In this document: positions 53,375-61,378 of the stretch, piece after piece
Layout: every line of letters begins with the position of its first letter
How positions within the stretch are numbered: position 1 is the stretch's first letter
NCBI GenBank assembly: GCA_035764005.1
Contig: DASTZZ010000069.1
Coordinates: 176,868-240,867 of the forward strand
Source: Terriglobales bacterium
GTDB lineage: Bacteria > Acidobacteriota > Terriglobia > Terriglobales > Acidobacteriaceae
DNA: 64,000 nucleotides
Direction: 5' to 3'
Notes under the pieces: generated by a model
The model's input: the letters and a program-made list of their open reading frames with translations, nothing else
What the model was told of the DNA's origin: nothing
Database searches by the model: none
Translations under genes and position numbers: made by a program

Positions 53375-54381
53375 AGCGTTCCCAAATTGCGCTCGTTATT
53401 TTTTGCCTGTTGCACGGCACCATCCTCTGTGCCGGCTTCTTCGCTCCTTACGCTCCGGATCAGCAGAATCGCGCATTTCCGTTCGCGCCGCCGACAAAGG
53501 TTCATTGGAGAGATCAGGCCGGCCGTATTCATCTGCGGCCATTCGTTTATGGAATAAGCACGAACTCGGATGATGCAAGCTACTCGGAAGATCGCAGTCG
53601 GGAATATCCGATCAATTTTCTTGCGTCTGGCAGCGCAGAAAAGCTAAGCACATCTGGGCTACGCCTGTTCAGTGTTCAACAGCCTGGACATATATTCGTT
53701 TTTGGAACTGACGAGTTTGGTCGAGACCTTTTTTCCAGAATTCTGTATGGCGGAAGAATCTCCATCGGGGCCGGACTGCTCGCAATGTGCATCGCCTTGG
53801 GACTGGGCACGCTGCTCGGCAGCATCGCAGCGATGGCTGGCGGGGTGACTGATAGCGCAATCATGCGTCTTGCCGAACTCGGTCTTGCGCTCTCCTGGTT
53901 CTACCTTCTGCTTGCGATTAGAGCATTTCTTCCGTTGCGCACTGCTCCGCTGCAAACATTTTTTTTGGTGGCAGCGGTACTGGGTTTTACCGGATGGGCG
54001 CGACCTGCTCGGCTCGTTCGCGGAGTCCTGCTGAGTGCCAAGGAACGTGGATTCGTTCTGACTGCCCGTGGTTTCGGCGCGGGACCGGCATACCTGTTTC
54101 GCCGGCATTTAATGCCGCAAGTTCTTCCGCTGATTTGGACCCAGGCCGTCGTGCTGATACCACAATTCATCATGGCAGAGGTGGCACTCTCGTTCCTTGG
54201 ACTGGGAGCGACGGAACCCTTGACGAGTTGGGGCAATCTGCTGTCGGAACTGCAGAGTTATCGTGTAATTACGTCGTACTGGTGGATGTTTACGCCAGTG
54301 GTCGTGTTAGTTATGGTGTCATCTAGTTATCTCCTGCTGCTGAACTCCTTACACAAGAGAGGGCATTCCACTGCTGTCTAG
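53371..54381 (+). CDS. DppC-like ABC permease
   Basis: A 336-residue permease. After the first helix there is a long periplasmic stretch (about residues 28-110, APYAPDQQNRAFPFAPPTKVHWRD) and then five helices with the EAA loop (VLLSAKERGFVLTARGFGAG, LFRRHLMPQVLPLIW) and LSFLGLGATEPLTSWGNLL, as in DppC/OppC. Start overlaps the DppB stop by 4 nt. The long periplasmic insert is larger than in E. coli DppC and might compensate for the missing binding protein (speculative). Confidence 0.92.
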   Translation: MKRSQIALVIFCLLHGTILCAGFFAPYAPDQQNRAFPFAPPTKVHWRDQAGRIHLRPFVYGISTNSDDASYSEDRSREYPINFLASGSAEKLSTSGLRLFSVQQPGHIFVFGTDEFGRDLFSRILYGGRISIGAGLLAMCIALGLGTLLGSIAAMAGGVTDSAIMRLAELGLALSWFYLLLAIRAFLPLRTAPLQTFFLVAAVLGFTGWARPARLVRGVLLSAKERGFVLTARGFGAGPAYLFRRHLMPQVLPLIWTQAVVLIPQFIMAEVALSFLGLGATEPLTSWGNLLSELQSYRVITSYWWMFTPVVVLVMVSSSYLLLLNSLHKRGHSTAV

Positions 54382-54425
54382 AATTGCCGGAGGCGCACTA
54401 AGCCTCGTACGACGCTCTCCATTAA

Positions 54426-54634
54426 GTCGAGCAGGAACAGATTCTGCGCGAATCAATCTGATGGGTGACTGGGAGTTGCGCACGAATGATCAGAATGTTG
54501 CTCTTTGAATTTCCTCCGCGCTGCTACGACGAAATTGCGCGCGAACTGGGATTGGCAAACAGATCGATCGGCTTCATTCCCGGAGCTGCCTCGATCGTCT
54601 GAAACAGAAATTGTCTTCTCGAGAGTGGAGATGA
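54426..54634 (+). pseudogene. Decayed sigma-70 region 4 remnant in front of CHAT gene
   Basis: Between the DppC stop and the CHAT start, one frame reads VEQEQILRESI, a TGA (54459-54461), then GSCARMIRMLLFEFPPRCYD and EIARELGLANRSIGFI. The frame then shifts by one base near 54580 and continues SCLDRLKQKLSSREW to a TGA at 54632-54634. This matches the C-terminal region 4 of acidobacterial sigma-70-like factors (EIARELGL, SIGFIRGRCLxRL). It has one in-frame stop, one frameshift and no regions 2-3. The final TGA overlaps the ATG of the CHAT gene (ATGA), so an intact sigma gene was once translationally coupled to it. Confidence 0.75.
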
Positions 54635-57510
54635 ACGCCGCTGCGGTACAAATCGATCCGTCGAAGATTCTTCTCGAAGAACTCGCGGAGCTGCGCAACG
54701 CAAAGAGCCGCAGGCAGTACGTTCGACAACATCGGCAAGATCTGTCAATCAACCTTGTCGTTCAACTCGCGGATAAAGGGCGGCCGCTGCTGCGCATCAA
54801 TCCGCGCAACTCTCTCGCTTTGTCGGAGACCGCGATCGAGATCGCGCGTGTGCTCAACCACGATCTGGCCATGGCTCACGCCAAGCGCATGAAAGCGAAT
54901 GCCGAGTATGCTCTTGGACGCTATCGCGCTGCTGTAAGCCTATACACGACGGCCATAGAGTTATTCGAGAGCTTGGGAGAAAAAGCGGAGTTGGGCCGAA
55001 CGCTTAGCGTTTCCATCCTTTCTCTCAATCTTTGCGCCGAATATGAAAAGGCCTTTCACTGTGCCGAACGCGCCCGAAGGATCTTTTCCGAACTTAATGA
55101 TGATCTGCGGCTTGCAAGAGTCGACATTAATCTAGGTAACGTATTCCACCGCCAGGACCGCTTTGCTGAGGCGCTCAGTTGCTATCGCCGAGCCTATCGC
55201 GTGGTCCTCGAGCATCGCGATGCGGAGGGCATCGGAGTAGTGCTCAGCAATCTCGCGGTCTGCTTGATCAGCATTGAAGAGTTTTCCGAAGCCCTGCAGA
55301 CCTATCAAGAAGCTCGCGAAGTCTGCAGCAAGCATGGAATGCCTCGCCTGGTTGCGCAGGCAGACTACAACATAGCCTATCTCCATTACCTCCGTGGCGA
55401 ATACAGCCGCGCGATTGAGATGCTGCGCTCAACCCGCAGTGCATGCCTCGAACTTGAAGATCGCTATCATCATGCGCTTTGTAACCTGGATCTCTCTGAA
55501 CTTTACGTTGAGCTTAACCTCAGCGGAGATGCCATCGACTTAACCCGTCACGCGCGAGACGAATTCAAGACGCTGCGCATGGGTTACGAGCAGGCCAAGG
55601 CCATCGCCTTTGAGGCGATGGCTATGAGTCAAATCGGCGAGCCGGTTCGAAGTCTGCGGCTATTTAGTCAGGCTCGGAAGATGTTTGTTAAGGAGAGAAA
55701 TCGGGTTTGGCCATCTCTCATTGATCTGTATAAAGCGGTCGTGCTCTTCAATGAAGGTCGGGGCGAAGAAGCGGCCGTTTTGGCGAATGCAGCCCTCGAG
55801 TTTTTTGAATCATCTCTGCTGTCGGGCAAAGCGGTGTTGTGCAGACTTCTACTCGCACGCATCGCGCAGGGACATGGCGATTTAAGAACGGCTCAGAGTC
55901 ACTGTCATGCTGCCTTGGAAAAACTGCGCAATCTGCAAAGTCCTGTTCTCAAGCACCAGGCGTTCCTTCTCATGGGACAGATTCATGCTGCCTTGCAGGC
56001 ACAACAAGACGCCTATTCCTGCTTCCGAGCTTCGCGTTACCACCTGGAATTGCTTCGGACGAATGTGCGTGGACAGGAACTTAAGCTGGCATTCCTCAAA
56101 AATCGACTGGAAGTTTATGAAATGCTGGTTCGCACGTGCCTGCAGAATCCGTCTGAATCGTCTCTGCACGAGGCGTTCGGCTATATCGAAGAAGCCAAAT
56201 CTCGCGTGTTGATGGCTGAAATGCTGCAGCCAAGCAGCAAAGAGACCTCAGCAAAAGAAAGCAGCGAAGGTACCGGAGAGATCGAGAAGCTGCGCAAGGA
56301 ATTGAATCTTTATTACAACCTCATCGAACTCGAACAACTCCGTTTAGAATCTCGTTCTCCGGAGAGAGTAAATCGCCTGGAATCTCAAGTTCGCGTAAGA
56401 GAAAGCAAACTGCTTCGTATGTTGCGCGAATCGACCTCTCACAAGTCGATCGAGACAAGCAAGGCCGGATTGGGCAGCGTGGCATTGGAACAGATTCGCG
56501 AAACGCTGCCAGAAGACACCCTCATTTTGGAATACTTCCAGGCGGGCAACGACGTCCTGGCGTGCATTCTCTGCGGCGACCGGCTGGAAATCAAAGCTGT
56601 CACGTCGTCTGTTCGCTTTTCCGACGCCCTCAGGCTGCTTCGATTCCAATTTTCGAAGTTTCGTCTGGGCAGTGAGTACACGCAGTCGTTTCGCGATTGC
56701 CTTTTAGAATCCACTTATTCTCATCTGAAGGTTTTGTACGACGAGCTACTAGCCCCGATTCGTGGCAGCCTGAATACATCCAATCTCATTATCGTGCCCC
56801 ACGGTGTTCTTCATTATGTTCCGTTCCATGCGCTTTGGGACGGGGCCGCGTTTCTACTCGACAAGTACACAGTTTCTTATGCTCCCAGCGCCAGCGTCTA
56901 CGCAGTGTGTTCGCGACGAAAAGCTCACGGCCGAGGAGACGCTTTGGTTATGGGTATCCCGGACAGCCGAGCTCCTTTTATCAAGGATGAAGTCCATTCC
57001 ATTGGCTCGATCCTCGAGGGCGCGCAGACACATTTCGGATGCTCGGCCACTCGGGAGGTGCTGGAGCGCGAGGGTCCCGGCAGTCGCATCGTGCATATCG
57101 CCACTCACGGCAGGTTTCGCCAGGATAATCCCATCTTCTCCGCAATTCGGCTTGGCGACTCGTACCTGAACCTTTACGACATCTATGGACTGCGGCTGCC
57201 GGTCGAGCTCGTGACTTTGAGCGGCTGCGCAACTGGGATGAACTCGGTCACCGCAGGCGACGAACTTATCGGATTGGCTCGCGGTCTTTTTCAGGCTGGC
57301 GCAAATTCTCTGGTGCTGAGCTTGTGGGACGCCCACGATGCCAGTACGGCTGAGTTCATGCGCAACTTCTATACAGGTCTCGGTCAGGGACTCAGCCGCG
57401 CATGGGCTTTGAAGCAGGCCATGCGCGAGGTGCGTGACCGCTGGCCGCATCCTTACCATTGGGCATCGTTCGTGCTGATGGGAGCCCATGATCCTCTTCC
57501 TCGAAACTAA
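54631..57510 (+). CDS. TPR-CHAT protein (caspase-like protease family)
   Basis: 959 residues from ATG 54631, chosen because it overlaps the stop of the sigma remnant; a longer frame from 54505 reads through the remnant in the wrong frame. The N-terminal two thirds carry about ten TPR-like units (AEYALGRYRAAVSLYTTAIELF, GNVFHRQDRFAEALSCYRRA, NIAYLHYLRGEYSRAIEML). The C-terminal CHAT domain (about 680-955) has the HC dyad intact: H826 in HIATHGRF and C866 in TLSGCATG. CHAT proteins are caspase relatives; some act as TPR-CHAT proteases such as Csx29, others in conflict or cell-death modules. The small CarboxypepD_reg protein and S8 subtilase downstream complete the unit. Confidence 0.92.
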   Translation: MNAAAVQIDPSKILLEELAELRNAKSRRQYVRQHRQDLSINLVVQLADKGRPLLRINPRNSLALSETAIEIARVLNHDLAMAHAKRMKANAEYALGRYRAAVSLYTTAIELFESLGEKAELGRTLSVSILSLNLCAEYEKAFHCAERARRIFSELNDDLRLARVDINLGNVFHRQDRFAEALSCYRRAYRVVLEHRDAEGIGVVLSNLAVCLISIEEFSEALQTYQEAREVCSKHGMPRLVAQADYNIAYLHYLRGEYSRAIEMLRSTRSACLELEDRYHHALCNLDLSELYVELNLSGDAIDLTRHARDEFKTLRMGYEQAKAIAFEAMAMSQIGEPVRSLRLFSQARKMFVKERNRVWPSLIDLYKAVVLFNEGRGEEAAVLANAALEFFESSLLSGKAVLCRLLLARIAQGHGDLRTAQSHCHAALEKLRNLQSPVLKHQAFLLMGQIHAALQAQQDAYSCFRASRYHLELLRTNVRGQELKLAFLKNRLEVYEMLVRTCLQNPSESSLHEAFGYIEEAKSRVLMAEMLQPSSKETSAKESSEGTGEIEKLRKELNLYYNLIELEQLRLESRSPERVNRLESQVRVRESKLLRMLRESTSHKSIETSKAGLGSVALEQIRETLPEDTLILEYFQAGNDVLACILCGDRLEIKAVTSSVRFSDALRLLRFQFSKFRLGSEYTQSFRDCLLESTYSHLKVLYDELLAPIRGSLNTSNLIIVPHGVLHYVPFHALWDGAAFLLDKYTVSYAPSASVYAVCSRRKAHGRGDALVMGIPDSRAPFIKDEVHSIGSILEGAQTHFGCSATREVLEREGPGSRIVHIATHGRFRQDNPIFSAIRLGDSYLNLYDIYGLRLPVELVTLSGCATGMNSVTAGDELIGLARGLFQAGANSLVLSLWDAHDASTAEFMRNFYTGLGQGLSRAWALKQAMREVRDRWPHPYHWASFVLMGAHDPLPRN

Positions 57511-57736
57511 AAACTTTTTTTTATCACCTATATTTTTTCGATTGCGAGCAGCTCCTAATAAGCATATGTGGAGTGTCTTCTGCTCACGATTGCGCCTACT
57601 TAGATTGTGAGAAGAACCGAGACACGGATCAGTTTCGATTCGTGTCTCAGCAGCTCCGAAAAACGGTAAGCATCTCTGCCATTCCAATGGCAGATGCGCC
57701 TGCGTGCCGCGCTCTTCGTCCTCGGAGATCACATTT

Positions 57737-58183
57737 ATGGGCTCGAAGAATCTTGCGCTGGCAGCCAAGGATTCGTTGGCGACGGCCGCCACTCCGGCCT
57801 TCGAATTGCTTTTCGACAGCCTTGCGCAAAATGCAAATGAGGGGATCAGGACATCAGTAATTGTGTCCCGGCAATTGTTATTCCGAATCGGCTCTATTTT
57901 TGTGGATCTCGAAGTCGATAAGGAAGTCAATTCAGATCGCGTGTCACTCGCGGGGCAGATGGTTGACAGCGCGAATCCGGGCCATCCACCAGTCGGGATT
58001 CCGATCGTGCTGCTTCAACGAGGAAAACGCATTGTGCAAACTTTGAGCAATGACAATGGCGAGTTTCAGCTCGATTTTGTCATGAGGCGCAACTTAAAGC
58101 TGCAAGTATCAGTGAGCCGTACTCACCCGGTTCGCCTTCCCATAAATCTGCTCCCGGGTTGGACCGTGCAGTATGCGAATTAG
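57737..58183 (+). CDS. Small CarboxypepD_reg-like protein of the CHAT-protease unit
   Basis: 148 residues starting at the ATG at 57737 (GGAG 9 nt upstream). An alpha-helical N-terminal segment (LATAATPAFELLFDSLA) is followed by RQLLFRIGSIFVDLEVD and a beta-sandwich segment, RVSLAGQMVDSANPGHPPVG to LSNDNGEFQLDFV. The GQ...G.PV.L...T.GEF pattern is a carboxypeptidase-regulatory-like fold. No signal peptide. It lies between the CHAT and subtilase genes and may be an adaptor or a cleavage target of either protease (inference). Confidence 0.75.
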   Translation: MGSKNLALAAKDSLATAATPAFELLFDSLAQNANEGIRTSVIVSRQLLFRIGSIFVDLEVDKEVNSDRVSLAGQMVDSANPGHPPVGIPIVLLQRGKRIVQTLSNDNGEFQLDFVMRRNLKLQVSVSRTHPVRLPINLLPGWTVQYAN

Positions 58184-58246
58184 CCCGAGAACGATCGGTC
58201 GCTAACGAACCCCAAACTATCTGTTTACTTAAATCTCCGCTGAGGA

Positions 58247-59665
58247 ATGCAATTCGATATGAACCTGGAACGAAGTGGTCATCTCTACTCGAAAATTATT
58301 TCTGTGGCTCTGGTCTCGGTCATGTTGGTGGTCTATGGTCGGCCGGGCATTGCCATCACGCCGACGTCCCACAATAACGCTCAGATCCTGGGACAAGTTC
58401 CCTCTTCAAATCGATTCATCGTGCGGGATACCGCAGGCTTGCCAGGACTGAACCTGACCTGTCTTCTCTTAAGCTGCAATATTGTCGAGACCGTAGGAGA
58501 TCCCGGCGGACAACTTTTTGTTGTGCAGAACACCGGCATACTCAACCCGGTCGTCTTCCTTACGCGCTTGCTTTCCGCCGTTGGTGTAATCGATGCTGAG
58601 ATCGATCAGACCGTGAACACGGCTGGAGCCACGCTGGGTGAAATTCCCGCGTATCTCACAGATGAAAAGCCCGTTGAGTACTACGGAGCCAAGGTCTGGG
58701 AAGGCTACGTTATTCAAACCCCAAATCAGATCGTAAGGACTGCCCAGACTCAGTTGACCTTTGGCGTTACCGGAAAAGGCATCACGGTAGCGATGATCGA
58801 TACGGGCATTGACCCTAACAACAAAGTTCTCCGACGGCATCTTGTGCATGGCTATGATTTCACGAGAAACACCAATGGCGGGTCGGAAATCGGAGATGTA
58901 AGCCAATCCACGGCCGGAGTAATCGACGGCTCAACTGAGCCGGCGCAGGTGAACCAATCAACTGCAGGCGTAATCGATCAAGGACGCGCTCAGGTCATCA
59001 ATCAGCCTCAATATTCCGCATTTGGGCATGGAACCATGACTGCTGGCATCGTTCATCTGGTTGCTCCAAACGCATCACTGATGCCGCTCAAAGCCTTTCA
59101 TGCCGACGGCACCGGCTTCTCATCCGACGTACTCAGAGCTATTTACTACGCAGTGGATCATAAAGCCAAAGTCATCAGCATGAGCTTTGAGTTCAAGAGT
59201 CCGTCGCTGGAACTCGTGAAGGCAATTAACTATGCTACCGGCCGGAGTGTGATCTGCGTAGCGTCAGCCGGAAACGACAGCTCGATGGCGATCGTCTATC
59301 CGTCGGGGCTGCCCAATGTCATCGATGTGGCTTCCACCTCGAACACCAACAATCCTTCAGCATTCTCGAATTATGGAACTCCGCCGGTGTGGATCTCGGC
59401 TCCGGGCGAGGCAGTCATGAGCACGTATCCATATGAAACTTATGCTGTGGGATGGGGAACCTCATTCAGCGCGCCTTTTGTGTCTGGAACCGTTGCTCTT
59501 ATGGCAAGCTCTACGCCGACAGCCATCGGACTGCTTAACCAGATTACGGCCGCCGATGCTATTTCACATGCGCAGCCGATACCAGAATCCCAATATGGAT
59601 TTGGAGTGCTCGATGTGTATCAGGCAGTCCAGGCGTGGACCCGCTTTGTGCGCACAAATCCGTGA
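58247..59665 (+). CDS. S8 subtilisin-like serine protease with insertion in the catalytic domain
   Basis: 472 residues. An N-terminal hydrophobic segment (about 15-33) may be a signal or anchor. A prodomain-like region (about 48-120, SNRFIVRDTAGLPGLNL) precedes the S8 domain with intact triad: D185 in VAMIDTGID, H261 in GHGTMTAG, S406 in GTSFSAPF, plus oxyanion Asn in SAGNDSS. The D-H spacing is 76 residues against about 32 in subtilisin; the insert holds two QSTAGVID repeats (220-227, 237-244) and a related AQVIN. It is the last gene of the CHAT unit, 63 nt behind the small protein gene. Confidence 0.92.
   Translation: MQFDMNLERSGHLYSKIISVALVSVMLVVYGRPGIAITPTSHNNAQILGQVPSSNRFIVRDTAGLPGLNLTCLLLSCNIVETVGDPGGQLFVVQNTGILNPVVFLTRLLSAVGVIDAEIDQTVNTAGATLGEIPAYLTDEKPVEYYGAKVWEGYVIQTPNQIVRTAQTQLTFGVTGKGITVAMIDTGIDPNNKVLRRHLVHGYDFTRNTNGGSEIGDVSQSTAGVIDGSTEPAQVNQSTAGVIDQGRAQVINQPQYSAFGHGTMTAGIVHLVAPNASLMPLKAFHADGTGFSSDVLRAIYYAVDHKAKVISMSFEFKSPSLELVKAINYATGRSVICVASAGNDSSMAIVYPSGLPNVIDVASTSNTNNPSAFSNYGTPPVWISAPGEAVMSTYPYETYAVGWGTSFSAPFVSGTVALMASSTPTAIGLLNQITAADAISHAQPIPESQYGFGVLDVYQAVQAWTRFVRTNP
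58904..58978 (+). repeat. Two copies of a 24-nt repeat inside the subtilase gene
   Basis: 58904-58927 and 58955-58978 both encode QSTAGVID. The nucleotide copies differ at several third positions, so protein sequence, not DNA, has been conserved. Confidence 0.7.
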
Positions 59666-59738
59666 TGTCGATTTAGCTCTGACTAAAGCGACGAGCCTGG
59701 CGCACGCGAGTCCTAGTCGCGATGGTGCACGCAATCGC

Positions 59739-60017
59739 TCAACTCGAACGATAGCGGGAAGCCCATTTTCGGCGAATGTCTTCCGTGTTGCGGCTAGCTG
59801 CGATTGCGGGTGGTGCAACTAAACTGCTCAAGCTAAGCGCGCCGGCGTGAGTGAGGTAAGTTTCCAGAGAAGCCATAACCACACGCGCTTCCAACGTCAG
59901 CAAATCCATACCCGCTAATGAAAGGCGCACCCAAGCATCAATAACAATGCCTTTATCAAGAACGCGGTCAAGAACTTCAATGAGGGTCGCTCGGCCGTCT
60001 TCGTGAATTACAGCCAT
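59739..60017 (-). CDS. GvpA/GvpJ-family gas vesicle protein (orphan copy 2)
   Basis: 92 residues from ATG 60017, with GGAG 4 nt upstream; the longer frame from 60041 is rejected. The core (about residues 9-62, ATLIEVLDRVLDKGIVIDAW, then MDLLTLEARVVMASLETYLTH) matches the GvpA family and copy 1 closely; the C-terminal tails differ. Codon-level divergence between copies is substantial, so the duplication is not recent. The copies lie in the same orientation on either side of the transporter and CHAT-protease genes. No other gas vesicle gene is present. Confidence 0.88.
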   Translation of the reverse strand: MAVIHEDGRATLIEVLDRVLDKGIVIDAWVRLSLAGMDLLTLEARVVMASLETYLTHAGALSLSSLVAPPAIAASRNTEDIRRKWASRYRSS

Positions 60018-60441
60018 GCTGCTCCGAGAATTCGATCGCACGTTTGACGTAAAGTGCGTTCGATGCTAGTCCGAACATCAGCAGCGAGAGAGAAAGAGAG
60101 AATCAAATTGCGTTCGGTGATTGTTGTTTTCGAGAAGGGCCGTTCTTTGAAGGCGCGACGTTCGTGCTGAAGAACATCGGACCAATCGCACTCCAGTTAT
60201 GCCCTACTCTGATGCCGTTCAGTCCAGTTTAGATGCGCAGATCGCGACGAGTGCAGTCGAATTACGCTGACTTCCAAACCTTAGCCTTCGATGTTATGAA
60301 AGTAGACTTCTATGTTATGAGAGCGTCTTTTTGATGAGATCCAATCTTCGAATTCGTGCCGGAATTTCCGAACGACGGTCGCAAGATGAAGTGCGTTGGT
60401 ATGTTCAACAGTTGTTAGCTTCACTGAAGATGATTTCACGA
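60018..60441. other. Gap upstream of second gvp-like gene
   Basis: 424 nt. A plus-strand frame starting 60331 runs antisense to the PilZ gene and is judged spurious. No dyad or GG-N10-GC sigma54 element facing the gvp-like gene was found. Confidence 0.4.
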
Positions 60442-60777
60442 TCAGCCAATTCGAAGCAGCGACTTGCAGCTCTCACGGATGTATTCTCTTTCCGTAATTC
60501 CAAGAGCTACAAATTCGAAACCATATTCTGCTCCGTATTGGTAACAAACCCGTGCGGGAAGATGAAGTGGCTCCGGAGTGAGCGGAATTTGCAGATGAAC
60601 GGTATCTCCAATCTCCAGCTTCGTACTCGTACTGACGCCTGCACCGCCCTCCGCCAGATCGATCGCGTGTCCATCAAAGTACATGGGCACGTCTCCCTTG
60701 GTAATACCGATCCTGACACTCTCATGGAATTGAAACCGGGGAAAGCGGCGCTGAGGAGAAAGAGGCGTGTCTTTCAT
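60442..60777 (-). CDS. Single-domain PilZ protein (c-di-GMP receptor family)
   Basis: 111 residues from ATG 60777 (GGGGTGA upstream; a TTG at 60804 is the alternative). PilZ features: RRFPRF near the N-terminus (RxxxR motif), AIDLAEGGAGV (second motif, with Ala where Ser is usual in D/NxSxxG) and a beta-barrel end (HLPARVCYQYGAEYGFEFV). PilZ domains bind c-di-GMP and pass the signal to partners in motility or polysaccharide production. The S-to-A change may weaken binding. It neighbours sigma54-type activators. Confidence 0.88.
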   Translation of the reverse strand: MKDTPLSPQRRFPRFQFHESVRIGITKGDVPMYFDGHAIDLAEGGAGVSTSTKLEIGDTVHLQIPLTPEPLHLPARVCYQYGAEYGFEFVALGITEREYIRESCKSLLRIG

Positions 60778-61378
60778 GGCAGTCACCCCGTCACCTGAGA
60801 TCAAGAAAGGAGCCCATCTTGATTTGGAAAGATGGTACCCTCACCGCTCGCCTGTCCGACGATTACTAAAGGACATGTCCGAATGGCCCTATTCAAAACG
60901 GATTTCACCTGCATTGGCTGAATAAGGCAGGAATCCAAATGCTGACCTGCAGCTGGATGAAATGCACAAAGTTCGCAAGGTGATGCACAACCTAATCAGG
61001 TCACTGCGCATCTACGTTCTCTCATGGAAGAGACACTCTGAAGGTTAGTGTGTCTCGCCAAGCTGGTGCTTCGAAACTGCGTCCGTCGAAGAGCCATTTC
61101 GTGCTATAGGCGGCTTCGCGTTTACGAAACTTTGACGTGGCTGGGGTAGCGGTAGTTGTACACTGCGGCGGGTGTTTCCGATCCATTTGCTTCTTCGACC
61201 CCAACGGCAGTGCAATGGGACGTCGTGTCTGTGCGCCATCGGAGCTCGTTTGGCGCCATGCAACTGAACTCGAACGGACTCGACTTATATTCTTCTGCTC
61301 TTGTCCCATTTCAGCTTCTGGCACTCATGAACTCGTAAGCTTTTTCGCAGGATCAAGCCCTCAAAGAGGCTTCTTGAA
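60778..61378. other. Large gap with a small hairpin
   Basis: 601 nt with no supported gene. CCATCTT (60814-60820) and AAGATGG (60829-60835) form a 7-bp hairpin in the leader of the PilZ gene. Short frames across the rest have no family features or ribosome binding site. Confidence 0.45.

Noticed and set aside
54505..54630. N-terminal 42-residue extension of the CHAT protein
   Set aside because: These bases encode sigma-factor region 4 in other frames, and the ATG at 54631 overlaps that gene's stop codon.
57519..57526. T-run after the CHAT gene as a Rho-independent terminator
   Set aside because: No stable hairpin precedes the T-run.
60331..60798. 155-residue plus-strand ORF antisense to the PilZ gene
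   Set aside because: The minus strand encodes a convincing PilZ domain over the same bases.
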